Source: Epithemia pelagica
Taxonomy: Eukaryota; Bacillariophyta; Bacillariophyceae; Surirellales; Surirellaceae
DNA: 64,000 nt
Assembly (NCBI GenBank): GCA_946965045.2
Contig: OX337240.1
Coordinates: forward strand, 2,356,001 to 2,420,000
Reading direction: 5' to 3'
The number at the start of each line of letters is the position of its first letter. The stretch's first letter is position 1. The notes beneath the pieces were generated by a model. That model saw nothing but the letters and a program-made list of their open reading frames with translations. It did no database searches and was not told the origin of the DNA. This document shows, in pieces, positions 18,811 through 28,091 of the stretch. Made by a program: the position numbers and the translations under genes.

Positions 18811-19611
18811 CATACGGTTATTCTCAAATTTTCCTAAAAAATGTTAAAATTATTTCTGTCAAATTTCTTTCGATCTAGCACATTATTATAACGTCCAAGC
18901 CAACTGTAATAACTGGCTTCGCCCTATTGTGTAGCCGCTTGCGCTCATGCATGACCGTGAGCCGTGAGACTTGACGAGACATGATGGACAAAGAAATCTA
19001 CTAGCCCATTTTGTACTCAATAGTCTATTGTTTCAGAAGCGAGTACTCTTTACGCAGTAGTGGATCTAGCTTCACGGAATCATCACACACACACACACAC
19101 ACACCAAACCATGAAATACACACACATGGTGCAATGCACCTCTAGAGGAGTATCAAAACAAGCTCCTGGCACTTTGTCTATGGGAAAGATAAAAGCATAG
19201 TCCACTGCTAGTTTAGGCTTCCTGCTTCCTGGGCTTACATACCCCATGATGACGCTGTCAACCAGTGCACTGGTTGATTGTTCATTGCACTGGTTGATTG
19301 TCATGTTTCATGTTGTCATCCTTCCTTTGATGCATTCCACCTTCACTTGTGATCTAGGTGGATGGTTTTGACCATAAGTTATCACTTTGGTCGTTCGTCC
19401 GGCTGGGTGGTTTTCTTTTGGTTTTTGGTGTGCTCAGTGCTCATGGTCGTCTTTTGTGGTGTTGCTCGAAAAGTGAGACGATTCTTGGCCCATGTGCCAG
19501 CAATACAAGGCGTGACCGGCGCGTCGATTTCGAACGATCGAAGGGAGGCTGGCGATATCACCCGGCTGGCGCTTTGGGAAAAAATACGAGACAATTTTTT
19601 TCCATTCGGAT
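18811..19611. other. Divergent spacer with microsatellite and short direct repeat
   Basis: A spacer between the oxidase gene (-) and the four-TM gene (+). It contains a CA run at about 19083-19104 and a direct repeat of cactggttgattgt at about 19267 and 19287. No coding signal. Confidence 0.5.
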
Positions 19612-19641
19612 GACGGACGAACACAGGTACCCCCCCAATCG
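19612..19641 (+). promoter_or_regulatory. Recurrent upstream motif, subtype B
   Basis: A 30-bp copy with core GGTACCCCCCCAATCG, identical in 28 of 30 positions to 22060-22089 read on the other strand. It lies about 215 bp upstream of the four-TM gene and is in sense orientation. Confidence 0.5.
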
Positions 19642-19854
19642 CACCCTTTGTGAAGTGGATCCCACCAATCCTCCCAACGCAGTGCCACTCAGAGGAGTGG
19701 ATGTTTCTGGTATCTTTTAGGTCTACTCCCGAGATGTTCCTCAACAATATTATTGCATACCAAAGTTAGACGCTCTAAAAGATATCTTCTAGGGATTGTC
19801 CATCGTGTGGTTGGAATTGGAACAACTGTAGCAACAGGAACAAGCCCTACGACC

Positions 19855-20502
19855 ATGTCCTCGTCATCGTCGTCGTCGTCTAGTCGCGCTGGAAGGATTT
19901 CCCTCATCTTGTTTGGTCTGACGGCTGTGTTGGGAGGAACTGTGGGTTTGGTGAGTTTGGCGGTACCCCACTGGATCTGGAAGAATGCCAACAACAACAA
20001 CAACGAGTGTTTTGCCGGAGCGGTGGTGGTGAAGGACTCCAAACAAGTTCCATACGATTTAGACGAAAACTACAATGCTCTATCGACGACCCTGATTCGA
20101 ATGGTGGGACTGTTTCAAGCCTTGTTTTATACGACAACCGTCCTGCTCGGCCATTCCACCAAAATCTGCATCCTGGTGCTCGGTGCATCGGCCCTGCAGT
20201 CGTGGCTATTGGCCTCGTACTTGTCAACATCCTCTTCAACCAGCGACAGTACCAATAATGCGAACGACAGCAGCAAGTCTGATACAAACGACGACTGTTT
20301 GGAAGCATGGTGGCGCATCCTGTTGCTAATGGTGTCCGTTCTGGCTGGACTCGCCACCTTGGCTTCGAGTATTCATGACTATACTACAAGTCTCAATCAA
20401 CTGTCGTCCTTGTCCTCGGGGTCGTCCAAAAACGACAAGGCCACCATGGGTGAAACAACTCCTCTCCGTTCCGCTACCACTACACCACCCTCCTCCGTCT
20501 AG
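19855..20502 (+). CDS. Four-transmembrane protein, copy 1
   Basis: 215 residues from the ATG at 19855; the frame upstream opens with TTG. After a Ser run there are four hydrophobic segments: ISLILFGLTAVLGGTVGLVS; MVGLFQALFYTTTVLL; CILVLGASALQSWLLASYL; and ILLLMVSVLAGLATLAS. The first loop carries a Trp-Trp pair and a Cys, and the third segment is preceded by LLGHSTK. The last segment runs into IHDYTTSLNQLSS. The same landmarks (LGHST, the Trp in the first loop, DYxxSLxxLS after TM4) occur in the protein at 32444-33448, so they are paralogues. The topology recalls claudin/PMP22-like tetraspans, but no family assignment is made. The acidic Ser/Asn loop and tail are low complexity. Confidence 0.6.
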   Translation: MSSSSSSSSSRAGRISLILFGLTAVLGGTVGLVSLAVPHWIWKNANNNNNECFAGAVVVKDSKQVPYDLDENYNALSTTLIRMVGLFQALFYTTTVLLGHSTKICILVLGASALQSWLLASYLSTSSSTSDSTNNANDSSKSDTNDDCLEAWWRILLLMVSVLAGLATLASSIHDYTTSLNQLSSLSSGSSKNDKATMGETTPLRSATTTPPSSV

Positions 20503-21057
20503 TAGTTGGTGTCCGAACAAGGCCATCGATTGGACCGGTTGTACGACAGAGATAATGTGCTTCTCCAACAAATTCTGTTGTAGATTGCCATTGACATTAT
20601 CATGGGTGAATGTCTGTTCCACAGTACAGTACTATCCACCTACCTAGTGCAATCATGTCTACGCAACAAGTTGTTCTCAAGCTATTTGCCTCGTCTTTTG
20701 CTTTGTCATGCCTGCCGCCACCCCCCTTTATCTCTCCATTATGCCTGCCGCCATCCCCCCTTTATCTCTCCATTATGCCTTCCTAGGTAGCTTGATTGGA
20801 CATAATGGAGACGAATCACCCCGCCGTGATCCAGAAAGTCAACACGTCTTCCCGGATTGATGGCCGAAAGCCTCTTGGATTGATGCAAAGGAGTGAGTGA
20901 ATGTGAGCAGGGAGGGCTGGACAAGTCAAGGGATGGTCGGCCATTGTGGCAGTTGGAAAGAGCAGTGAAGGAAATGAACCATGAAGAAGGAATCTGCAAT
21001 GTATGGCTATTGCAGCAAACTGCGATCATTCACTCCCATGATTTCTATAGTGGTCGA
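20503..21057. other. Convergent spacer with a short tandem repeat
   Basis: No gene seen. Two copies of a 33-34 bp unit (atgcctgccgcca, a C run, tttatctctccatt) lie at about 20708-20774. The rest is plain AT-balanced sequence. Confidence 0.5.
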
Positions 21058-21555
21058 CTAGTCCCTATTGAGCAGCTGCACAAGTTTGCCAAGTACCATG
21101 ACGACAAGTACAGAAAACTCATTGATCTTGTCAATCGTGTTCTCAAGAGAACTTCCGACACTGTCAATCTTCGTTTCGATCCTGTCCATGTGGTTCTCTT
21201 CAAGAAACGTTGCGATCCTGTCCATCGTCTTTTCGAGTCTGTCCATCTTCTTTTCGATCCTATCCATCTTCTTCTCTTCCAAAAAAGTCTCGATCTTCTT
21301 TTCGATCCTGTCCATGTATTTTTCAATCCTATCCATGTGGTTCTCGTCCAAAAAATCCTCAATCCTGTCGCTGTTGATCTCCAGAAAATCCTCTACATTC
21401 GTCCCTACCCTGTCAATGTTGTTCTCAAGGGTAGTTGCGCATGTTTCAATCTTGTGCTCCAGAAACCTGCAAAACCTGTCGAACTTGCTCGCATCTCCTG
21501 GCTGCCAAAGCAACAACAAGAAGATTGACACCAAGGCGGCAATCGGTGTCTTCAT
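21058..21555 (-). CDS. Secreted coiled-coil protein with MDRIE heptads
   Basis: 165 residues from the ATG at 21555. MKTPIAALVSIFLLLLWQPG is a strong signal peptide. The mature part starts with a short Cys-containing segment, then many repeats of (M/N)DRIE(K/D)xMDRxEK spaced by 7, 11 or 14 residues, which predict a long amphipathic coiled coil. A hydrophobic C-terminal stretch VLVVMVLGKLVQLL could be a membrane anchor or part of the coil. The frame further upstream has no convincing start. A subtype B motif lies about 505 bp upstream in sense orientation. Function unknown; an extracellular or endomembrane structural role is possible. Confidence 0.55.
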   Translation of the reverse strand: MKTPIAALVSIFLLLLWQPGDASKFDRFCRFLEHKIETCATTLENNIDRVGTNVEDFLEINSDRIEDFLDENHMDRIEKYMDRIEKKIETFLEEKKMDRIEKKMDRLEKTMDRIATFLEENHMDRIETKIDSVGSSLENTIDKINEFSVLVVMVLGKLVQLLNRD

Positions 21556-22059
21556 GGTTTGTTTTCGGACGAGTCCAAACGAGCGATTGGCGCAAAGCAA
21601 AAAGCTGCATATAGCCGTACCGGTCGGGCAATGGGCAATGTGCCACAAAGGTTGAAAAAAAATGGAAAAGTGCAATTGAGCGGGTGTGACAGATAGGGGT
21701 GAATCGATGGATAGACCAAGGATCGGGGAACGTATCCATACTACCAATCTGTCTATCTATTACGGAAAAATCCCATATCATTCGTAGTATCCGTAAAAAC
21801 TCCAACGGTCGTGTCGAGTATACTCCTGGATCCTGGGACTTCTTACGTATGAGCGTTTGGTTCGATGTGCCAAAATCAACAAAGAATATGCTCTTCTCGG
21901 TTCGATGCCGCCCGCATGGATTCGATTCGATACAGATATCATTGCGGAGATCATGGAGGCGACACGAAAACTTGGAACAAAGTCTAGGTAGGTAGATACC
22001 GTCGATGGGGATAATAGGAGTAGGAAGGAAGATCTGTGATGCGTCTCCGAGCATGGGAT

Positions 22060-22089
22060 CGATTGGGGGGGTACCTTTGTTTGTCCGTC
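22060..22089 (-). promoter_or_regulatory. Recurrent upstream motif, subtype B
   Basis: Core GGTACCCCCCCAATCG on the minus strand. In sense orientation it points to the coiled-coil gene at 21555. It is antisense to the transposase gene that starts 105 bp to the right. Confidence 0.45.
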
Positions 22090-22193
22090 GTCCAGGAAAA
22101 ATAAAATAGACAAAAACAAAATTCTTTTTCCATTCGCGCCGCCGTTGGAACGCATGCCCTCCTTTTCGCGCCAGCCTTTCTTTTTCAAATCTG

Positions 22194-25178
22194 ATGCCAC
22201 TCACTTTTTTTGCGCAACACAACATTTCAACACTCACCATGACAACACCAAGTACTGCTATTCAAGATGATGAGGTAGAACGTGATGACGGAAACAACCC
22301 GAGTCAATCATGGAAAGCGTCCTTGCTCTTTGACCATGTAGAGGGTTCTTGCCACCCAGTTGATTTATTCCAGTACACTGACAAAGAAAAGTACAAGAGA
22401 CGCCACACAACTTCCCAACCCCTGGTGATATTTGATAGAACTCGCTTTCAAAACACACCTGAAGGACTGAACTTGCTACTGTGTGAACTGAAGAAATCTG
22501 CTCTACTGGACGGTACAACTCTTATATCTAGGAAAGGTGGCATTGAGTTGCGATGCCATAGATGCCGAATTTACCAATCTCACAAAAAGTCTCCTACGAA
22601 TGACAATCATTTGCAGTTTGACGAGCATGGAAGAAAGAATGGTACACGCAAGCATGCATACCACAGAGACCGTGGATTTGCCCGTAATGGTGGAAGATCG
22701 TGTCCGCGGAACACAGCCACATGCCTGCCAATTTCGAAAGAAGAAAAATGCAATGTCTTTCTTCGGTTGGGCATACAAGAAGGAGAAAATGGCTTCATTT
22801 ATCTCAAACAAGGTTGTGGGAACTGCATCCATCCTAATCATCCACAGCCTTTCAGAGCGGAACTTGCTTTGCAAAAGCGTCACATTGGTATTTTGACGCA
22901 AACCTTGATACGGTCAGGTGGCAATGCAAATGTTGGGTCTACTTCTATGAGAAGTTTGATTCTAGAGCATCAAAGTGAACTGGTCTCCAAAGGGACTGTC
23001 CATCATATTCAGTTAGAGCCTGAGTTTCTTTCCAATGCACAGAGTGACAACAACATTGCAGCAAGCACAGCCGAGAAAATGGTATCCTGGTTGCGGGCGA
23101 AAGCAAATGATCCCACAGTGAACTTACATTATTGCTTTCTTACCTGCAGTAAAGATACAGGAGCTTTCCACAAACACTCAAAGGGTCGCTGTCCTAAGCA
23201 AGGCCGAATGCCATTGTCAGACATAGAGAACGCAATGTCTCTTACTCCATCTTACAAACTGGAATGTGTCTTTTGCAAAGCTCGTGACAAGGAAATAAAC
23301 ACTCCACTTTGTGAGGGTCCTGCCATTGATAATGACCTTGTATCTTCTGCACGACAACACATTTCTGGAGCTGACCGAATCTTGTTAGGGGCTGCCTGGG
23401 TAGATGATGCAAACTACCAGCAATTCTTGAGGTTCCCTGAGGTTCTCTTTATAGACTCGACACACAAGACCAATAACGAAGCCAGACCGCTTCTGTTACT
23501 TTGTGGCCGAGATCAAAATGGAAAAGCCTTTGTAGTGGCTAGAATATTCATGCCAAATGAGACAATTGCTTTCTACAGGTGGGTATTTCTGAAATGCCTT
23601 CCATCTCTTTTGGGAACAGAGGCGATGCTCCGTGTAAGGCTTCTCATTACAGATGGGGATTCACAAGAATTTGATGCTGCACAAGAGGCTTGTCTGCATT
23701 TTTTCAAGAATGCTGCCAGGTGCAGATGCATGTTCCATCTTGTTCAAAAATCAGTTCAAAGGCACATTGCTCCCAGTGCTTTCCACACACCGCTTACAAA
23801 ACAGCACCTCCAGAAAGTCAAGTCTTGGGTATATAGTTGGGCTGATGGTTCAAGTTGCTTCACTGAACGACAGTACATTTTTTCAAAGGAGCTGCTTTTG
23901 CACAGGTTGCAAACTGATGATAAGATCCGAAAGGATGTACCTCTGGCCTCCATCACTGCAGTTATTGAGTGGCTGAACACAAAAGTCTTCCCGCACGAGA
24001 ACTCTTTTTGTTTTTGGAAAAAAACATACTTGAGGTGCTTAGACGAATACATGAACAATTCAGTAGAGGCAATGAACAAGTCGTGCAAGAAATCAGGTGT
24101 GTGTGCAAAGCCAAACATGAACATGGACAAAGCAGCTAATGCCATGCTTACGTACACGGAGTTGCAGTCGAGAATGAGGAGGAGCACCGAAGCCAGGAAA
24201 CTTTGCCAGACCCCCATTTTCTTGGATCCTTCAATACACAATGTTTCGATTCTGCGGCAACTTTGTGATCTTGGTCAACATTTGATGGTGAATCAGTTTC
24301 AACACCGGGTCAACTACTCTGTCCTTTGTACATCACCAACATCCTTTTTGGTGCTGTTGCACAATAAGAGAGACACATGTGCTTCAACTCTAGAACCACC
24401 TCGCTACAAGACAGCATGGGAAGTTCAAAAAGATGAAAAGGGATGGTTGAGATGCAAATGTGGTTATTCCCACCGGTATGGAATCCCGTGCAGGCATCTG
24501 CTTGCAGTGGAGCCCAAATATGATTTGCTTGACATTGATTCCCGCTGGCTAAGATGGTATGGATACTTTGCATATCATCCAGGTCGACCAAATGATGGCA
24601 ATGATTGTTTTCATGAGAGCACAGGAATCAGGCACAAAACAGACTTGGCGATTGAAAGACGATTTCCATTCCCACTTCCTGGTTGTCAACTCTCTGCTAA
24701 CCAATTTCTTGCTGTTTCCGACAGTTCTCACCTTCATTGTTGGAACTACAATGTAGCTGATTATCCACAGAAACACCGGGGATTAGCTATTGAAAGTGGT
24801 AGTCCCGAGCTTAGTGGTAGTCCCGAGCCATCTTGTCAGATGTTTACCCAGGAGTCTACAGCACCAGATATGACTGAAGGAAATACTATACCACAGCAAG
24901 AAGAGATATTGACTTTCTCTGCACCAATTCCCAGAACAGTGTCTCAAGCTCAAGTGCATACTTTCTTCAAGGACATGTTGCCATTGTTTAACTGCCCCTC
25001 GTCTCGAAAGCGTCTATATGAAAAGCTGGAAGAAGAGCGGGACAATCAAGAGACTAGGCTTCGAGAAAAACAACCAAAGATTGGTGATAGACAGAATGAG
25101 GTCTCATTTGTGTCAAGTAATGTTCCATTTGACAAATCCCGTGAATCGATCCAAAATACTTACCACTTTAAGAACTAG
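22194..25178 (+). CDS. MULE-type transposase with SWIM zinc finger
   Basis: 994 residues, uninterrupted. The catalytic region carries the MULE DDE arrangement: Asp421 in VLFIDSTHKTNNEARPL, Asp487/489 in LLITDGDSQEFD, and a candidate Glu625 in NNSVEAMNKS. A Cys/His segment CRCMFHLVQKSVQRH lies between the second Asp and the Glu. A SWIM zinc finger, CKCGYSHRYGIPCRHLL, lies at about residues 754-770. The N-terminal third has several Cys/His clusters (CHRC, CGNCIHPNH) that may bind DNA. It catalyses cut-and-paste transposition in the nucleus. All catalytic residues and the whole frame are intact, so it may be active. It converges on the gene at 25194-26753 with a 15-bp gap. An ATG at 22239 is an alternative start. 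Confidence 0.85.
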   Translation: MPLTFFAQHNISTLTMTTPSTAIQDDEVERDDGNNPSQSWKASLLFDHVEGSCHPVDLFQYTDKEKYKRRHTTSQPLVIFDRTRFQNTPEGLNLLLCELKKSALLDGTTLISRKGGIELRCHRCRIYQSHKKSPTNDNHLQFDEHGRKNGTRKHAYHRDRGFARNGGRSCPRNTATCLPISKEEKCNVFLRLGIQEGENGFIYLKQGCGNCIHPNHPQPFRAELALQKRHIGILTQTLIRSGGNANVGSTSMRSLILEHQSELVSKGTVHHIQLEPEFLSNAQSDNNIAASTAEKMVSWLRAKANDPTVNLHYCFLTCSKDTGAFHKHSKGRCPKQGRMPLSDIENAMSLTPSYKLECVFCKARDKEINTPLCEGPAIDNDLVSSARQHISGADRILLGAAWVDDANYQQFLRFPEVLFIDSTHKTNNEARPLLLLCGRDQNGKAFVVARIFMPNETIAFYRWVFLKCLPSLLGTEAMLRVRLLITDGDSQEFDAAQEACLHFFKNAARCRCMFHLVQKSVQRHIAPSAFHTPLTKQHLQKVKSWVYSWADGSSCFTERQYIFSKELLLHRLQTDDKIRKDVPLASITAVIEWLNTKVFPHENSFCFWKKTYLRCLDEYMNNSVEAMNKSCKKSGVCAKPNMNMDKAANAMLTYTELQSRMRRSTEARKLCQTPIFLDPSIHNVSILRQLCDLGQHLMVNQFQHRVNYSVLCTSPTSFLVLLHNKRDTCASTLEPPRYKTAWEVQKDEKGWLRCKCGYSHRYGIPCRHLLAVEPKYDLLDIDSRWLRWYGYFAYHPGRPNDGNDCFHESTGIRHKTDLAIERRFPFPLPGCQLSANQFLAVSDSSHLHCWNYNVADYPQKHRGLAIESGSPELSGSPEPSCQMFTQESTAPDMTEGNTIPQQEEILTFSAPIPRTVSQAQVHTFFKDMLPLFNCPSSRKRLYEKLEEERDNQETRLREKQPKIGDRQNEVSFVSSNVPFDKSRESIQNTYHFKN

Positions 25179-25193
25179 AAAGAACTGACTTGT

Positions 25194-26753
25194 TTAATTA
25201 TCCAGTATTGCAAATGCAAAATGCTTCAATCCATACCCACCTCGCCCAATGCATGGGGATTTTTCAAAATTGACAAGGACTCGACGAGCTTCCAAATGAG
25301 ATGATCTATTTCTGAACACATCTCGATGGAGTCCGACAGGGTGTTGCACCATGGTCCAAGAACTATTTGTTGCCAATTTCCTGATCACTTTCTTGTATTC
25401 AAAGTTACAGGAGTTGCCGGTGTCTTGTCCTTCTTTGATTTCTGTTTGTACAGCCGTTGGGGCAATGTCAATTCCAATCTGTTGGGAAACCTGTGCCAAC
25501 AAATGAGCTGCAAAAAGTTTCATTTCCACAACTTGGTCAAAAATTGGATATGTCTCGGCATCAGATGAGCATACTTTGAATTGACCTCCTTTCTTTGGAG
25601 TGCTGTATGTATGCTTGACCATGCAATTCTTCTTCCTTGACCGATAGATGCAAACCCACTGCAGCTTCTCTCGGAATAGTTTTACTCCTCCTGCTTTCCT
25701 GGGAAAAGAGCCTGGTATGGAAAGGAACTGGAAGAACTCTTTGTTCAACTCTGTTGTTCCAGAACTGCCACCTCTGCGCATGCATTCGAAGCCTGAATGA
25801 GAAAGTTTCTTACATATTGTGTTGTAGAGTTGTTTCATTTTCATGGGTGTCATTTCCATGGTTTCTTTATAGTTGTTGTGGAAGCAAAACAGCAGCAAGG
25901 GCATCATGTGGTCAATGTTGTGTGGTCGTCCAAGCACAATACTGGCTTCTGCATTGTTGTTGTGTTGGAAGAGAGTGGCATCCTCTATCTGCTTCATTGT
26001 CAGGTCATTCTCTCCTTTCTTACTTAACTGACAGCCAGAACTCTGTTGGTCAAATATATAGATGTCGACAATATATCCTTCAGGCTCATGTATTCCTATC
26101 TCTGGAATCTCATCCATTACTGCAAATAGTTGCTGTTTGGAGTATTTGTTTGACTGCAACGACATTGGTTGTGGAGTGGCATTCTTCTCCTCAGCTAACA
26201 GCACTGTTTTGAGACTGGGAACACAATGCCAGACACCATCAAATGCACCTGTCTCTCTTCCCAGACCATGAATATCGAGAAAGCTTGTGTTGTTGTTTGG
26301 TGAATCAATAAAGAGATTGTATTGTGGGAAAAACAAACATCCATCCAATAGTTTCTGATCACTGGCTGATACTCTGTCAGCGGCGAGTTTGATTTGTTGT
26401 TGTAAATTTTGTCGCTGTACACCAGCCTCTTTCATCAGATTCCTTGTAAGTCTGTGCTCACAACAGGATCCAATAAAAGTGGAGGCTGCTTCAGTCATTT
26501 TGCTGTCAACAAACTGAGCAGCAGTCCTAAGCCATTTGTCCTCCTGGATTCCCTTTTTTTTGCAGAGGTCCACAATTTCTGACACACATCTGAAACAAGC
26601 CTTGCATCCACATCTAGAGCATGTCAGAAACTGTGGTGTTGGCTTTGTTGTTGCTGTTTCTTGCAATGGTTGTATTGGTTTGATTGATTGCTGTTGTTTT
26701 CTTTCAACTGAATTTGGGGAACAAAAAAGGCAACTCATGGTTCCAATGAACAT
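25194..26753 (-). CDS. Cysteine-rich accessory protein of the MULE
   Basis: 519 residues, uninterrupted. The N-terminus has clustered cysteines: C8xxC11 and then CSRCGCKACFRC at residues 45-56, resembling a treble-clef or RING-like zinc site. The remainder contains conserved-looking blocks such as NIDHMMPLLLFCFHNN, CMRRGGSSGTTELNKEF and CIGRGGYGLKHFAF, but no domain I can name. It faces the transposase gene tail to tail, like mudrA and mudrB of maize MuDR, although no sequence relation to mudrB is claimed. A role in transposition or host interaction is inferred only from position. Shared intactness of the two genes argues that they move together. Confidence 0.5.
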   Translation of the reverse strand: MFIGTMSCLFCSPNSVERKQQQSIKPIQPLQETATTKPTPQFLTCSRCGCKACFRCVSEIVDLCKKKGIQEDKWLRTAAQFVDSKMTEAASTFIGSCCEHRLTRNLMKEAGVQRQNLQQQIKLAADRVSASDQKLLDGCLFFPQYNLFIDSPNNNTSFLDIHGLGRETGAFDGVWHCVPSLKTVLLAEEKNATPQPMSLQSNKYSKQQLFAVMDEIPEIGIHEPEGYIVDIYIFDQQSSGCQLSKKGENDLTMKQIEDATLFQHNNNAEASIVLGRPHNIDHMMPLLLFCFHNNYKETMEMTPMKMKQLYNTICKKLSHSGFECMRRGGSSGTTELNKEFFQFLSIPGSFPRKAGGVKLFREKLQWVCIYRSRKKNCMVKHTYSTPKKGGQFKVCSSDAETYPIFDQVVEMKLFAAHLLAQVSQQIGIDIAPTAVQTEIKEGQDTGNSCNFEYKKVIRKLATNSSWTMVQHPVGLHRDVFRNRSSHLEARRVLVNFEKSPCIGRGGYGLKHFAFAILDN

Positions 26754-26923
26754 TCATGAACAGGGGGCTCAATGACACCTTTCCTCTCAATACAAAGGAA
26801 GACAGCAACTGCCCTGACAAATGGATGAAGACACCCTTGTCCTCAAGACAGTATAGAACTTCCTGGCACCAGGAAATAGATGCAGAGAACCCTCTATCAC
26901 TCAATTCTTTGGAGTTCCAGGTT

Positions 26924-27590
26924 GGCTTTTTATTTTTTGCCCAAGGAAGCTTTGGGGTTCACCGATTCACAATGGCCGATAGCGCGTCGGAAAGTAGACT
27001 CAAAGACGGTTCCAAGGAAAAAAGGTTGACTCAAATCCCACCAGTAGATGTGGAGATCTGGTGTGGACAACACAAGGCTTGAAAACAGATCCTGGACGAC
27101 TTTTTATTTTTTGGCCCAAGGAAGCTTTGGGGTTCACCGATTCACAATGGGCAGTATTGCATCAGAAAGTAGACTCAAAGACGGTTCCAAGGAAAAAAGG
27201 TTGACTCAAATCCCACCAGTAGATGTGGAGATCTGGTGTGGACAACACAAGGCTTGAAAACAGATCCTGGACGACTTTTTATTTTTTGGCCCAAGGAAGC
27301 TTTGGGGTTCACCGATTCACAATGGCCGATAGCGCGTCGGAAAGTAGACTCAAAGACGGTTCCAAGGAAAAAAGGTTGACTCAAATCCCACCAGTAGATG
27401 TGGAGATCTGGTGTGGACAACACAAGGCTTGAAAACAGATCCTGGACGACTTTTTATTTTTTGGCCCAAGGAAGCTTTGGCTTGCACCGATTCACAATGG
27501 GCAGTATTGCATCAGAAAGTAGACTCAAAGACGGTTCCAAGGGAAAAAGGTTGACTCAAATCCCACCATTAGATGTGGAGATATGGTCTT
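26924..27590. repeat. Tandem array, four copies of a 175-bp unit
   Basis: Units begin near ctttttattttttggcccaagg and repeat every 175 bp (caagg at 26942, 27117 and onward). Copies 1 and 3 carry ggccgatagcgcgtcgg where copies 2 and 4 carry gggcagtattgcatcag, so the higher-order unit is 350 bp. The last copy is shortened and diverged. Each unit is open in one frame, as expected from its length and lack of stops, but no protein is recognised. It lies immediately upstream of the cysteine-rich MULE gene and could be element-internal or subterminal. Confidence 0.9.
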
Positions 27591-27661
27591 TCCAGTCTGT
27601 GTGCTGGATTGTGATGACCAAGTTCTGAATGACCGGTGGAGGAGTAGCGTATGGATGGTCA

Positions 27662-27783
27662 ACAGGTGGGAGTATCCAAAGGTTTTGTCATAGGGTCATT
27701 AGGGATAGGGTATAAATGGCCCACAGGTGGGAGCATCAAAAGGATTTGTCGTAGGGTCATTAGGGATAGGGTATAAATGGCCC
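27662..27783. repeat. Tandem duplication of a 61-bp unit
   Basis: Two head-to-tail copies of 61 bp beginning acaggtgggag(t/c)atc and ending tataaatggccc, with a partial third start at 27784. Each contains gggtataaatgg. No coding signal. Confidence 0.85.
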
Positions 27784-27910
27784 ACAGGTTAACTGTGGTT
27801 CGGGGGAGGTCTGTTTGACCGTTATATCCAATTATTAAATCTAGAAAAATAAAAAAGTTACTGTAAAAATCCAAATGATATTTTTTTAAAAATTTGGATA
27901 TTAGCGTGTA

Positions 27911-27943
27911 GACAGCAGACGGGAGGTACCCCCGCAATCGGAG
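27911..27943 (+). promoter_or_regulatory. Recurrent upstream motif, subtype A
   Basis: 33 bp identical to 18778-18810 on the opposite strand, ending 148 bp before the ATG of the proteasome-like gene and in sense orientation to it. An AT-rich tract precedes it, as at the other copies. Confidence 0.55.
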
Positions 27944-28091
27944 AGATTTAGCATAAGCGAATACCACCTTTCCTCCCCCTCCTTTTTGACGGGGGGGCTC
28001 GAAAAGGGGCGGGATCCATGACTATGTACGTCCGCCGTCCGTGCAAAGGAGAAAAGATCTCAACAACAAGTAACACGGATCTTTGGGGACC

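Noticed and set aside
21446-22240. Minus-strand 264-codon frame upstream of the coiled-coil gene
   Set aside because: It crosses the coiled-coil gene in another frame and the recurrent motif; no domain, and the signal peptide frame is far more convincing.
22060-27943. Treating the GGTACC-centred motifs at 22060 and 27911 as terminal repeats of the MULE
   Set aside because: They belong to different subtypes, show no target duplication, and lie in sense orientation upstream of host genes. Kept only as an alternative explanation.
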